A stretch of DNA of 64,000 nt from an uncultured Collinsella sp. (GCA_902492235.1 CABUKS010000008.1:11396-75395), one strand, 5' to 3'; shown: positions 1 through 9,729, numbered from the stretch's first letter. Numbers and translations: made by a program. Notes: generated from the sequence alone by a model not told the origin.

Positions 1-654
1 GTCCTCGTGGATGGAATCAATTGCCAGGTCGGCGCCGAGTTTGAGCGCAACCTCGCGCTTGCCTTCGACAGGCTCGAGCAAGACAACCTTGGTGGCGCCG
101 GCGTTTTTAGCAAGCTGCATCATGAGTAGACCGATCATGCCACCGCCGATAACGACAACTGTGCTGCCGGGCTTGATGTTGCACATATCGATGCCGTGCA
201 GGCAGCAGGCGACGGGCTCGGTCATAGCACCCTGCTCAAAGCTGGTGTGATCGCCCAACTTGTAGACTTGCTGCATATCGACGGAGCAGTACTCGGCAAA
301 GCCGCCGTTAACGGTGGTGCCGTAACCGGTCATATGCTCGCAGTAGTGGTTGATTCCGTCGCGGCAGGGTTCGCAGCAGCCGCAGGGATGGTTTGGGTCG
401 ATGCACACGCGATCGCCCGGTTTAAAGCCAGCGACGTCGCTGCCCACGGCCTCGACAACGCCCGCAAACTCATGACCAAGGATTGTGGGCGGGGTAACGT
501 CGGCTGCACCCTTGTCGCCTTCATAGATATGAACGTCGGTACCGCAGACGCCGCAAGCTTTGACGTTGATCAGAACGTCGCGCCTGCCCACGGCCGGCTT
601 TGCCGATTCCTCGACTCTGAGGTCGTGCTTTCCATAGAAGACCGCGCTTTTCAT
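1..654 (-). CDS. Zinc-dependent medium-chain alcohol/polyol dehydrogenase, C-terminus outside window
   Basis: The first 218 residues are visible; the rest lies beyond the left edge. An N-terminal catalytic-zinc region (CGVCGTD, then GHEFAGVVEAVG) is followed by the structural-zinc cluster CGCCEPCRDGINHYC and the start of a Rossmann fold (VVVIGGGMIGLLMMQLAKNAG). This order is that of the zinc-dependent MDR superfamily (sorbitol, threonine or alcohol dehydrogenases), which oxidises a hydroxyl with NAD(P). The substrate cannot be read from the sequence. The ATG at 652-654 follows an AAGGAG site. It is divergent from the alpha-glucoside PTS gene, so a sugar or sugar-alcohol substrate is plausible but inferred. 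Confidence 0.9.
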   Translation of the reverse strand, partial: MKSAVFYGKHDLRVEESAKPAVGRRDVLINVKACGVCGTDVHIYEGDKGAADVTPPTILGHEFAGVVEAVGSDVAGFKPGDRVCIDPNHPCGCCEPCRDGINHYCEHMTGYGTTVNGGFAEYCSVDMQQVYKLGDHTSFEQGAMTEPVACCLHGIDMCNIKPGSTVVVIGGGMIGLLMMQLAKNAGATKVVLLEPVEGKREVALKLGADLAIDSIHED

Positions 655-700
655 GGTGACTCCTTAACGTGGCGGTGAATGTTGTAATGAAGTATAGGCA

Positions 701-735
701 TGTCTATAGATATAGACAAGCACATCTAGACAAGT
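701..735. promoter_or_regulatory. Probable GntR-type operator(s) upstream of the dehydrogenase
   Basis: Bases 701-718 are an inverted repeat of TGTCTATA and TATAGACA around a GA centre. A related half site, TCTAGACAAGT, follows at 725-735. Sites of the TTGTCTAGACAA kind are typical of GntR/HutC-family sugar regulators. They lie about 50 bp upstream of the dehydrogenase start. No GntR gene is in this part of the window, so the regulator is inferred. Confidence 0.55.
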
Positions 736-850
736 AGAAAAGAAAAATGAAATGCAGCCATCAGCTATGTCAGATTTAACAGGCGAAATACTGGACATAT
801 ACCGTTTACGGCCAATAATCAACCGTTTACCGACCGCTGTATTTATGCTA

Positions 851-866
851 ACTTGTCTAGATAAGT
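851..866. promoter_or_regulatory. Probable GntR-type operator at the PTS promoter
   Basis: ACTTGTCTAGATAAGT is a near-perfect palindrome with one mismatched pair. It matches the half site at 725-735 in the same divergent region. A possible -10 box, TATGAT, lies just downstream at 869-874, so a bound protein would block the promoter. The rest of the 655-1011 gap is A+T-rich with no gene. Confidence 0.55.
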
Positions 867-1011
867 GATATGATAAAAATAGAAGCGCAAGAAGTCAGGG
901 AAGCGGGCCCACCCGTCCTATTGCACGAGGTACACGCAAACGGCGCGTCTGCGGTCTCGAGTGAAGCCAAAACCGCAGTCGCTCCGAATGAAGAGAGGGG
1001 GATTCCCCGTC

Positions 1012-2622
1012 ATGATGCAAAAGATACAACGTTTCGGCGGTGCAATGTACACGCCTGCAATTCTTTTCGCATTTTCCGGAATCGTCGTCGGCCTGGGTAC
1101 GTTGTTTACCACCGAGGCGATCTTTGGCGAGATGGCCACTGCGGGCCATCTTTGGTTTGATTGCTGGAATGTGCTGCTCCAGGGTGGTTGGACGCTCTTT
1201 AACCAGATGCCGTTGCTGTTTTGCGTAGCGTTGCCAATCTCGCTCGCGAACAAGCAGAACGCTCGCTGCTGCATGGAGGCTTTGGCCATCTACCTTACCT
1301 TCAACTACTTTGTAAGCACAATCTTGGGGCAGTGGGGCCCTGTCTTTGGGGTCGACTACTCTGTCGAGGCGGGCAGCGGTACTGGTCTTGCCACTATCGC
1401 AAGCATCAAAACGCTTGATATGGGCATCATGGGCGCGCTCATTATCTCTGGTATCGCCACAATGCTGCATAACAAGTTCTTCGACACCGAACTTCCTGAG
1501 TGGCTGGGCGTGTTCTCGGGCTCTGTGTTCATCTATATGATCGGTTTCTTCGTTATGGTTCCGGTCGCTCTTATCGCCTGCCTGGTGTGGCCGCATGTTC
1601 AGGCTGCTATCTCCGCCTTCCAGGGATTCATCCTTTCCGCCGGTACGTTTGGCGTGGGTGTCTTTGCTTTCTTCGAGCGCGTGCTGATCCCTACAGGCCT
1701 GCACCACTTTATCTATACGCCGTTCTATTACGACAACGCGGCGGTCAACGGCGGCATCTTTGCTGCTTGGGCCAACATCCTGCCCCAACTGGCTGCCGAT
1801 CCGAGCATTGCTCTTAAGGATGCCGCACCCTGGGCTGCCTATACCTGCCCTGGTTGGACTAAGGTCTTCGGCTCGCTTGGCGTCGCCATTGCGTTTTATA
1901 TGACCGCCAAACCCGAGCGCAAGCAGCGCGTCAAGGCTCTGCTGATCCCGGTCACCCTTACCGCTATGCTTTGCGGTATCACCGAGCCGCTTGACTTCAC
2001 CTTCCTGTTCATCGCGCCCGGCCTGTTCGTCGTCCACTGCGTGCTCGGAGCGCTCGGCTGCATGGCTCAAAACCTCCTTGGCGTCGTGGGCATCTTCGAC
2101 GGCGGCATCATCTCGATGCTCTCGTGGGACTGGCTGCCCCTTTGGGCCGCACACGGTCTGCAGTACGCCATCTCCATCCTTGTCGGTCTGTGCTTTACCG
2201 CTCTTTGGGTCGTGGTCTTCCGTTTCCTGATCGTCAAGTTCGACTTTAAGACCCCCGGTCGCGAGGATGACGATGTTGAGGTCGAGCTCAAGTCCAAGGC
2301 CGACTACAAGCAAAAGCAGGGCGGTGCTGCTGCTGGCAAATCGGTCGCCCAGAGTAAAGACGATGAGCGCTTGGTGCTTGCCGAGAACATCCTCGATCTG
2401 CTCGGTGGCGCGGATAACATCATCGATGTAACTAACTGCGCTACCCGTCTGCGCGTTAACGTCAAGGACAAGAGCGTCGTTGCACCCGAGGCTTCCTTCA
2501 AGGCGATCGGTACGCATGGCTTGGTGGTCCAAGGTCAGTCAATCCAGGTCATCATCGGCCTTACCGTCCCGCAGGTTCGCGAGAAGTTCGAGAGTCTTCT
2601 GAAGTTCGAGAGTCTTCTGTAA
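1012..2622 (+). CDS. PTS alpha-glucoside transporter, EIICB component
   Basis: This is a phosphotransferase permease of the MalX/GlvC type, importing an alpha-glucoside (maltose-like) and phosphorylating it. The N-terminal part is a multi-span EIIC domain: IQRFGGAMYTPAILFAFSG near the start, LIPTGLHHFIYTPF mid-way and GITEPLDFTFLF later. A charged linker then leads to an EIIB domain with the phospho-cysteine motif TNCATRLRV. No EIIA domain is attached, so one must be supplied in trans. I chose ATG 1012 because AGAGAGGGGG sits about 10 bases upstream; an earlier GTG at 961 has no such site. The last 12 residues are a perfect KFESLL duplication. The 6-phospho-alpha-glucosidase follows. Confidence 0.9.
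   Translation: MMQKIQRFGGAMYTPAILFAFSGIVVGLGTLFTTEAIFGEMATAGHLWFDCWNVLLQGGWTLFNQMPLLFCVALPISLANKQNARCCMEALAIYLTFNYFVSTILGQWGPVFGVDYSVEAGSGTGLATIASIKTLDMGIMGALIISGIATMLHNKFFDTELPEWLGVFSGSVFIYMIGFFVMVPVALIACLVWPHVQAAISAFQGFILSAGTFGVGVFAFFERVLIPTGLHHFIYTPFYYDNAAVNGGIFAAWANILPQLAADPSIALKDAAPWAAYTCPGWTKVFGSLGVAIAFYMTAKPERKQRVKALLIPVTLTAMLCGITEPLDFTFLFIAPGLFVVHCVLGALGCMAQNLLGVVGIFDGGIISMLSWDWLPLWAAHGLQYAISILVGLCFTALWVVVFRFLIVKFDFKTPGREDDDVEVELKSKADYKQKQGGAAAGKSVAQSKDDERLVLAENILDLLGGADNIIDVTNCATRLRVNVKDKSVVAPEASFKAIGTHGLVVQGQSIQVIIGLTVPQVREKFESLLKFESLL
2584..2619 (+). repeat. Tandem 18-bp duplication at the PTS gene 3' end
   Basis: Bases 2584-2601 and 2602-2619 are identical 18-mers, each encoding KFESLL, directly before the stop codon. 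This looks like a recent slippage or duplication event that lengthened the EIIB C-terminus by six residues. Confidence 0.95.
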
Positions 2623-2640
2623 ACCATCGTCCATCGAAAC

Positions 2641-2680
2641 AATCGGCCTTGCAGAGCCGGTATGCACCGCAAGGCCGATT
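2641..2680 (+). terminator. Strong hairpin between PTS and glucosidase genes
   Basis: AATCGGCCTTGC (2641-2652) pairs perfectly with GCAAGGCCGATT (2669-2680) around a 16-base loop. The next bases are A-rich rather than T-rich, so it may be a partial terminator or an mRNA-stabilising structure that sets the permease/glucosidase ratio. Confidence 0.6.
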
Positions 2681-2777
2681 CTAGAGATAAAAAACTCCAC
2701 TTCTAGGTAACAATTCCAAACCGTACAGGCCGCGTGCGGGGATGGATTGAGCAAGCGGCCAGAATGAGGAGGACATC

Positions 2778-4121
2778 ATGTCCAAGAAAAACTATGCCGT
2801 GACCATTGCCGGCGGTGGCTCTACCTTCACTCCGGGCATCGCTCTGATGCTGCTTGAGGAGCGCGACCGCTTCCCGGTCAACAAGGTGACCTTCTACGAC
2901 AACAACGCCGAGCGCCAGGAGACCGTGGCCAAGGCCTGTGAGATCTACTTCCACGAGAACGCCCCCGAGGTTGAGTTCAACTACACCACCGACCCCGAAA
3001 CCGCTTTTACCGGTACTGACTTCGTCCTCGCTCACATCCGCGTTGGCCTGTACGCTATGCGCGAGCTCGACGAGAAGATTCCTCTCAAGTACGGCTGCGT
3101 TGGCCAAGAGACCTGCGGTGCCGGCGGTATCGCCTACGGCATGCGCTCCATCGGTGGTGTCATCGAGATCCTCGACTACATGGAGAAGTACAGCCCCAAC
3201 GCTTGGATGCTCAACTACTCCAACCCCGCAGCTATTGTTGCCGAGGCCTGCCGCGTGCTGCGCCCCAACAGCCGCATCATCAACATCTGCGACATGCCGA
3301 TCGACCTTATGGATAAGATGAGCCGTATGTGCGGCATCAAGGATCGTCGCGAGCTGCAGTATAGCTACTACGGCCTCAACCACTTTGGTTGGTGGAGCAA
3401 AATCTACGACAAGGATGGCAACGACCTCATGCCGCAGATTAAGGAGCACATGGCTAAGAACGGCTACCTGGACGGCATCGAGCACGAGGCCGGTAAGGAG
3501 CAGCATGTCGAGGAGAGCTGGATTCACACCTTCGGCAAGGCCAAGGATGTCTATGCTGTCGATCCCGAGACGATTCCCAATACCTACCTCAAGTATTACC
3601 TGTACCCGGACTATGTCGTCGAGACGTCTGACCCCAACTACACTCGCGCCAATGAGGTTATGGACGGCCGCGAGAAGAAGGTCTTTGGCGCTTGCCGCGA
3701 CATCATCGCCAAGGGTACTGCCAAGGACGGCGGCTTTGAGCCGGATGTACATGCCAACTACATCGTCGACCTTGCCTGCGCACTGGCCGAGAACACGCTC
3801 GAGCGCTTCCTGCTGATTGTCCCCAACGATGGCGCTGTGCCCAACTTCGACCCGACGGCCATGGTCGAGGTGCCTTGCATCGTCGGTTCCAACGGCTTTG
3901 AGAAGATCTGCCAGGGCCCGATCCCGCAGTTCCAGAAGGGCCTGATGGAGCAGCAGGTTTCCGTCGAGAAGCTCGTTGTCCAGGCTTGGGTCGAGGGCAG
4001 CTACCAGAAGCTCTGGCAGGCACTCACGCTCTCCAAGACCATTCCTTCGGCGAGCGTTGCTAAGCAGATCCTGGACGAGCTCATCGAGGCCAACAAGGAT
4101 TTCTGGCCCGAGCTTAAGTAA
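2778..4121 (+). CDS. 6-phospho-alpha-glucosidase, glycoside hydrolase family 4
   Basis: This 447-residue cytoplasmic enzyme should hydrolyse the phosphorylated alpha-glucoside delivered by the upstream PTS permease. GH4 enzymes use NAD+ and a divalent metal in a redox-assisted mechanism. Visible features are the N-terminal dinucleotide fold (VTIAGGGSTFTPG), NYSNPAAI, the CDMP tetrad at residues 171-174, and NHFGWW near 201. CDMP is reported as the signature of alpha-specific GH4 phosphoglycosidases, whereas beta-specific ones carry CNVP. An ATGAGGAGG ribosome site precedes the ATG. Length is normal for the family. Co-transcription with the permease is likely, modulated by the hairpin at 2641-2680. 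Confidence 0.93.
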   Translation: MSKKNYAVTIAGGGSTFTPGIALMLLEERDRFPVNKVTFYDNNAERQETVAKACEIYFHENAPEVEFNYTTDPETAFTGTDFVLAHIRVGLYAMRELDEKIPLKYGCVGQETCGAGGIAYGMRSIGGVIEILDYMEKYSPNAWMLNYSNPAAIVAEACRVLRPNSRIINICDMPIDLMDKMSRMCGIKDRRELQYSYYGLNHFGWWSKIYDKDGNDLMPQIKEHMAKNGYLDGIEHEAGKEQHVEESWIHTFGKAKDVYAVDPETIPNTYLKYYLYPDYVVETSDPNYTRANEVMDGREKKVFGACRDIIAKGTAKDGGFEPDVHANYIVDLACALAENTLERFLLIVPNDGAVPNFDPTAMVEVPCIVGSNGFEKICQGPIPQFQKGLMEQQVSVEKLVVQAWVEGSYQKLWQALTLSKTIPSASVAKQILDELIEANKDFWPELK

Positions 4122-4161
4122 GGACTACTGTCTCGAACCCTCACGCATCTCTGCTTCATTT

Positions 4162-4205
4162 GCGCCGCCGCGGTGTCCGGATTCGCCCGGATGCTGCGGC
4201 GGCGC
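4162..4205 (+). terminator. G+C-rich hairpin after the glucosidase gene
   Basis: GCGCCGCCGC (4162-4171) pairs with GCGGCGGCGC (4196-4205). No T-tract follows, so termination is uncertain. The structure separates the PTS operon from ychF. Confidence 0.5.
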
Positions 4206-4248
4206 TATACTTATGAAGTTTGAAGTACCTGTACCAAAAGGAGCTGTC

Positions 4249-5325
<1,077 letters not shown>

Positions 5326-5336
5326 GGACGACGCAT

Positions 5337-5720
5337 ATGTTTAAATATGGCAAAAAAGCTGGCTACATGGGTATTGCGCTGCTCGTGCTTGCGGTGATTC
5401 CGCTGGTGGTCGCAGCGTTTGTGATCCCCAACATTGGTCCCGAGGTGGCAACAAAGTTTAATGCTGCCGGCGAGGCGACGCGCTGGGGCAAGAGCTACGA
5501 GTTGCTGGCATTGCCGGTGCTCAACCTGCTGCTGAGCGTGGCGACGTACTTTACGGTGGGACGCCAGGCTAAAAACAATGATGACTCCGCCGCCATGGCG
5601 CGCATCGTGTGCGAGCGCTACCTGCGCAACGGTTGCATCACGGGTGTGTTCCTCAACGTGGTCAACGTTTACTTTATTTACTCGGCGATTACCGGAACGG
5701 GCTTTGGCCTTGGTTTCTAG
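5337..5720 (+). CDS. Small DUF1648-like membrane protein
   Basis: This 127-residue protein has three predicted membrane spans: ALLVLAVIPLVVAAFVI, LLALPVLNLLLSVATYF and a C-terminal ITGVFLNVVNVYFIYSAI. After span 1 the segment IPNIGPEVATKFNAAGEATRWGKS resembles the DUF1648 pattern (proline, soft HxxxG-like loop) seen in SdpI-related proteins. Its start lies 11 bases after the ychF stop and shares its TAAGGACG ribosome site, so the two are probably co-transcribed. Function unknown; SdpI relatives act in toxin immunity, but this family is broad. Confidence 0.75.
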   Translation: MFKYGKKAGYMGIALLVLAVIPLVVAAFVIPNIGPEVATKFNAAGEATRWGKSYELLALPVLNLLLSVATYFTVGRQAKNNDDSAAMARIVCERYLRNGCITGVFLNVVNVYFIYSAITGTGFGLGF

Positions 5721-5729
5721 CTTGTCCTT

Positions 5730-6119
5730 TTAGGCAACGAGCCTGCACATATATTCAATGGCTGCTGCGAGGCCGCCGCTCGATCGTGGTTTAAAGACCA
5801 TGTCGGCGGCGGCCTCGTTCTCGTATCCGGCACCGCGAAGGGCGAGTGCGATGCCGGCTTCCAGGAGAAGGGGCAGACCGCGTTGGCTGGTTGCGATTAC
5901 GGCAGCCTGATTGAGCGAGCAGCTGTGCGCTTGGCATTGGATGGCAAGTTCACCTTGCGCCGGGTAAGGGACCAGAACGGCGGCGACGCGACTTGATAGC
6001 AATGCAAATGCTGTGCGCTCATCGGGCGAAAGGCATTCTGCTTCAACGACGACGAGCTTGGGCGGTGCGCTGTTTGTGCGAAGCGTGGCTCGGTACATGC
6101 GGACCGAAGAACCCGACAT
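5730..6119 (-). CDS. Hypothetical 129-aa protein divergent from an XRE regulator
   Basis: I do not recognise this family. The ATG at 6117-6119 follows AGGAG at 6126-6130; an upstream in-frame ATG at 6143 lies inside the palindrome and is less likely. The protein is soluble, alanine-rich and has two cysteines in a CQAHSC pair. The segment AGIALALRGAGYENEAAADMV looks helical. It faces the XRE gene across a perfect 24-bp palindrome, so it is probably under that regulator's control. It converges with the DUF1648 gene, leaving only 9 bases between their stops. Confidence 0.6.
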   Translation of the reverse strand: MSGSSVRMYRATLRTNSAPPKLVVVEAECLSPDERTAFALLSSRVAAVLVPYPAQGELAIQCQAHSCSLNQAAVIATSQRGLPLLLEAGIALALRGAGYENEAAADMVFKPRSSGGLAAAIEYMCRLVA

Positions 6120-6142
6120 AGAAAACTCCTGTGTATTCGGCA

Positions 6143-6166
6143 AAACGTAAACTATAGTTTACGTTT
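6143..6166. promoter_or_regulatory. Perfect 24-bp palindromic operator
   Basis: The half AAACGTAAACTA (6143-6154) is followed immediately by its exact reverse complement (6155-6166). It is centred in the divergent gap between the 129-aa gene and the XRE gene, about 24 bp from the former's start and 30 bp from the latter's. It is very likely the binding site of the small XRE protein. Confidence 0.8.
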
Positions 6167-6195
6167 ATGTTCGGCTCCATTTCAAACTCGGCTGC

Positions 6196-6414
6196 ATGGA
6201 CGAACGTGCGAAACAGATTCTTGGCAGGCGGGTCGAAGAGACACGCAGGGACCTTGGTATCTCCAAGGTTGATTTTTGTGTGGCGACAGGAATCAGCCGA
6301 CCCTACCTCGACCGAATCGAAGATGGGACGGCAAATTTCACGCTCAAGGTTCTATTTAAGATCGCGCCCGCACTCGGCATGACGGTGTCAGAGCTTCTCG
6401 AGGGTATCGGATAG
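6196..6414 (+). CDS. Small XRE-family (Cro/C1-type) transcription regulator
   Basis: The 72-residue protein is essentially one helix-turn-helix domain: RRVEETRRDLGISKVDFCVATGISRPYLDRIEDG, then a helical tail (LKVLFKIAPALGMTVSELL). Stand-alone domains of this size resemble restriction-modification controller proteins and phage repressors, but no such partner is adjacent. No clear ribosome site precedes ATG 6196, so translation may be leaderless or weak. It probably binds the 24-bp palindrome at 6143-6166, repressing itself and the divergent gene. Confidence 0.8.
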   Translation: MDERAKQILGRRVEETRRDLGISKVDFCVATGISRPYLDRIEDGTANFTLKVLFKIAPALGMTVSELLEGIG

Positions 6415-6735
6415 GGCGTTCCCCCGCTGTATTTGACGCTCTTTGGGCGGGTCCCCCTGGTTGCGATGTGCAAAATCGCGAGTATTCAGCACCAGTTTGG
6501 CCGTAGATGGTAGCTCGAGCGGCTGGCTTTGCCTTTTTGACAGTAGATAATCCACATGCTAAATAAAAATGAGGAATAAATATTTACTAGACGGACCCTT
6601 CGTCCTAAAAGTTCGTCTAACAATCGGCCGATTCTATGCCTCCGGAGGAGAAATTGCAGAATACTCCGATTTTTGCACGGCCCGAGGGGGACCACCTGTC
6701 GTTTAAGGCTGCGATAAGTGGAGCTGCCTTAGGGA
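6415..6735. other. Gap with palindromes, no gene seen
   Basis: Between the XRE gene and the asparaginase stop, the stretch holds two short perfect palindromes, AATCGGCCGATT (6622-6633) and CCTCCGGAGG (6639-6648). A possible hairpin of TAGACGGAC with GTTCGTCTA lies just to their left. A 69-codon minus-strand opening shows no family features and is not called. Confidence 0.4.
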
Positions 6736-7749
6736 TTACGCCATCGGGATGCGGTCGTGGTTGACTTGGCTGTAGAACAGGCGCTGAATCTCGGCCGCAT
6801 CACGTGACTGGCCGAGTGCCCACATGGTTTTGGCCACGAGCGTCTCGGTGGTCATGTCGTCGCCGCGCAGAATGCCCGGATGATCGGCGTAAGCACGGCC
6901 GACCTCATAAACGCCCAGATCGAGGCCCTCTTCGGGGACCTGCGTGGTCATAACGACGGTGCGACCCGAATCGACCCAGCGGAAAATTGCCTCTTGGAAC
7001 GACTCGCCCGACTCGCCAAACTCGGGAATACCGCCAATGCCAAAGGTCTCCAGAATCACGGCGTCGTAGCTGTCGGCAAGGGCGTCGAGGATGCCCGGGT
7101 TCACGCCGGGCGTAAGCTTGAGTACAAATACGCGCGGGTCGATGCTGTCGTAGAAACGCACCGGGTTTTCGCCCTGATGCGTGCCGTGGAGCCCGTTGCG
7201 CACGATGCGGTCGTTGCGGATGTAGGCAATGGGCGGATAGTTGACGCTAATGAACGCGTTAAAGCTCATGGTGCGCTGCTTGCGGGCGCGCGTGCCGGCA
7301 ATGGCGACGCCGCCAAACACGATCGAAACATCGTGCGAATGCTCGTCGAGCGCATAGAGCAGACTCTGGTACAGATTGAGCTTGGCGTCGGTAAAGGGGT
7401 TGCCCATGGGCTTTTGCGAACCGGTGAGCACGATGGGCTTGGGGCTGTCCTGAATCAGATAGGAAAGCGCCGCCGCGGTGTAGCTCATGGTGTCGGTGCC
7501 GTGCAGAATCACGAAGCCGTCGTGATCGGCATAGCCTTCGACGATGACGTCGCGGATGCGCATCCAGTCACTCGGGCGCATATTGGTGCTGTCGATGTTC
7601 ATGGGCTGCACGACGTCGAGCTCGCAGAGGCCCGAGATCTCGGGGACGCTCTGGGCGAGCTCCTCACCGGTCAGGGCGGGGGAGAGGCCGTTGCCGTCCT
7701 CGGTCGATGCGATGGTGCCGCCCGTGGCGATGAGAAGGATGCGCTTCAT
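6736..7749 (-). CDS. ansA: Type I (cytoplasmic) L-asparaginase
   Basis: This 337-residue enzyme hydrolyses L-asparagine to aspartate and ammonia. The two asparaginase signatures are present: LIATGGTIAS at residues 6-15 (catalytic Thr12) and ILHGTDTM at 81-88 (Thr85-Asp86). There is no signal peptide, and the C-terminal region is like the cytoplasmic type I enzymes (LKLTPGVNPGIL). The ATG at 7747-7749 follows AGGAATAACAG; an in-frame opening further upstream is not supported. It stands alone, divergent from guaA across 267 bases. Confidence 0.92.
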   Translation of the reverse strand: MKRILLIATGGTIASTEDGNGLSPALTGEELAQSVPEISGLCELDVVQPMNIDSTNMRPSDWMRIRDVIVEGYADHDGFVILHGTDTMSYTAAALSYLIQDSPKPIVLTGSQKPMGNPFTDAKLNLYQSLLYALDEHSHDVSIVFGGVAIAGTRARKQRTMSFNAFISVNYPPIAYIRNDRIVRNGLHGTHQGENPVRFYDSIDPRVFVLKLTPGVNPGILDALADSYDAVILETFGIGGIPEFGESGESFQEAIFRWVDSGRTVVMTTQVPEEGLDLGVYEVGRAYADHPGILRGDDMTTETLVAKTMWALGQSRDAAEIQRLFYSQVNHDRIPMA

Positions 7750-7825
7750 GCTGTTATTCCTATCGTATTTGCCGCCGCAGAGGCGGAGTCGTTCGGCAGT
7801 ATTGTGGCACAGGGCGTCCAATGTT

Positions 7826-7854
7826 CAAACGTATTACACCATCTGTAACGTTTG
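7826..7854. promoter_or_regulatory. Inverted repeat in the asparaginase/guaA divergent region
   Basis: CAAACGT (7826-7832) is mirrored by ACGTTTG (7848-7854), with partly symmetrical TTAC/GTAA bases inside. It lies about 80 bp upstream of the asparaginase start and could be a regulator site. No matching regulator is evident. The rest of the divergent gap shows no further motif I can support. Confidence 0.35.
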
Positions 7855-8016
7855 GTAACACTTCAATTGCCGTCAAATAGGGGCCTAGGTCGTGCGTTTG
7901 CCGTGCGCTGATGGCTGCGAGGGGCGAGAAACCCCATATAACGTGTACACTATGAAGGCTATTTTCGTTCATTCACGCGGGTGGGCACCGGCTCCCCGTC
8001 AACAAGAGGGGGAACC

Positions 8017-9615
8017 ATGGATCAAAAGGCTTCCGCAAAGGTCCTCGTACTCGACTTTGGTGCGCAGTACGGTCAGCTCATTGCCCGTCGCGTCCGCGAC
8101 CTCAACGTGTATTCCGAGATTGTCCCCTGCGACATCTCGGCCGACGAGATTCGCGAGATGAACGCCTCTGCGCTCATCCTTTCTGGCGGTCCGGCTTCCG
8201 TGTATGCCGAGGACGCTCCGTCTATCGATCCCGCCATCTTTGACCTGGGCCTTCCCGTTCTGGGCTTCTGCTACGGCCATCAGATCACGGCCGTGACGCT
8301 TGGCGGCAAGGTCGGCCACTCCGAGGTGGGCGAGTACGGCCGCGCCACCATCACGCGCACGGCCGGCGCCAAGCTCTTTAACTCCACGCCCATGGAGCAG
8401 ACCGTGTGGATGAGCCATCGCGACGCCGTTTCCGAGGTGCCCGAGGGCTTTACCGTTACCGCCAGCACCGACGTGTGCCCGGTTGCTGCCATGGAGTGCC
8501 CCGAGCGCAAGATCTTCACCACGCAGTTCCACCCCGAGGTCAAGCACTCCGAGTATGGTCAGCAGCTGCTGAGCAACTTCCTGTTTGAGATCTGCGGCCT
8601 GGAGCCCAACTGGAGCATGGACAACCTGGTCGAGACCATGACGGCCGAGTTCCGCGAGAAGGTCGGCAACGACCGCGTGATTCTGGCCCTGTCCGGCGGC
8701 GTCGACTCTTCCGTCGTGGCTGCGCTGGGTGCTCGTGCCGTGGGCAAGCAGATGACCTGCGTGTTCATCAACCACGGTCTGCTGCGCAAGGGCGAGCCCG
8801 AGCAGGTGGAGGAGGTCTTCACCAAGCAGTTTGACGTCGACTTTATCCACGTCCACGCCGAGGACCGTTATGCCGAGCTTTTGGCCGGCGTGACCGAGCC
8901 CGAGGAGAAGCGCCGCATCATCGGTACGCAGTTCTGGAAAGAGTTCTTCGCCGTGGCCCAGCAGCTCGAGACCGATGGCAAGCCGGTCAAGTACCTGGCT
9001 CAGGGCACCATCTACCCCGACATCATCGAGTCCGGCGCTCGCAAGACGGGCGGCAAGACGGCTACCATCAAGAGCCATCACAATCTGATCCCGTTCCCCG
9101 AGGGCGTGCACTTCGACCTCATCGAGCCGCTCGATCACTTCTTTAAGGACGAGGTCCGCGCGCTTGGTCTGGCGCTTGGCCTGCCGGGTCACATCGTGTT
9201 CCGTCAGCCTTTCCCGGGTCCGGGTCTGGCAATCCGCATCATCGGCGCGGTCGACAAGGAGAAACTCGAGATCCTCAAGAACGCCGACGCCATCGTGCGT
9301 GAGGAGCTCGATGCCTACAACCAGCGTCTGTTTGAGCAGACCGGCGAGCGCAACTCCGAGCACAGCTGCTGGCAGTACTTTGCGGTTCTGCCCGACATTA
9401 AGTCCGTCGGCGTCATGGGCGACGAGCGCACCTATCAGCGCCCGATTATCCTGCGCGCCGTCGAGTCCAGCGACGCTATGACAGCCGATTGGGCCAAACT
9501 GCCCTACGACGTGTTGGCCCGCATTTCCGGCCGCATCGTTGCCGAGGTTCCCGGCGCCAACCGCGTGTGCTACGACATCACGTCCAAGCCGCCCGCGACC
9601 ATCGAGTGGGAGTAG
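8017..9615 (+). CDS. guaA: GMP synthase (glutamine-hydrolysing)
   Basis: This 532-residue enzyme aminates XMP to GMP using glutamine and ATP, the last step of guanine nucleotide synthesis. The N-terminal class I amidotransferase has Cys85 in GFCYGHQ and His172/Glu174 in QFHPEV. The ATP pyrophosphatase loop SGGVDS is at 226-231, and the C-terminal dimerisation domain ends KPPATIEWE as in the family. ATG 8017 follows AGAGGGGGAACC; an upstream in-frame GTG at 7981 has no such site. It is a single-gene unit ending at the terminator at 9730-9764. Confidence 0.97.
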   Translation: MDQKASAKVLVLDFGAQYGQLIARRVRDLNVYSEIVPCDISADEIREMNASALILSGGPASVYAEDAPSIDPAIFDLGLPVLGFCYGHQITAVTLGGKVGHSEVGEYGRATITRTAGAKLFNSTPMEQTVWMSHRDAVSEVPEGFTVTASTDVCPVAAMECPERKIFTTQFHPEVKHSEYGQQLLSNFLFEICGLEPNWSMDNLVETMTAEFREKVGNDRVILALSGGVDSSVVAALGARAVGKQMTCVFINHGLLRKGEPEQVEEVFTKQFDVDFIHVHAEDRYAELLAGVTEPEEKRRIIGTQFWKEFFAVAQQLETDGKPVKYLAQGTIYPDIIESGARKTGGKTATIKSHHNLIPFPEGVHFDLIEPLDHFFKDEVRALGLALGLPGHIVFRQPFPGPGLAIRIIGAVDKEKLEILKNADAIVREELDAYNQRLFEQTGERNSEHSCWQYFAVLPDIKSVGVMGDERTYQRPIILRAVESSDAMTADWAKLPYDVLARISGRIVAEVPGANRVCYDITSKPPATIEWE

Positions 9616-9729
9616 GCTGACAGGGTTCTGACCTGCACTTTTGAGTGCCGCACTGTGCTGCTGAGTTTCGTTTCGTACGAGAGTCACGGCAAAGCCACCA
9701 GCGACATTGGTGAGTAAACTCAATTATCG

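Noticed and set aside
895..2532. 545-codon minus-strand frame antisense to the PTS gene
   Set aside because: Low-complexity charged residues and no ribosome site; shadow of the EIICB gene. The same holds for long minus-strand frames over guaA and prfC.
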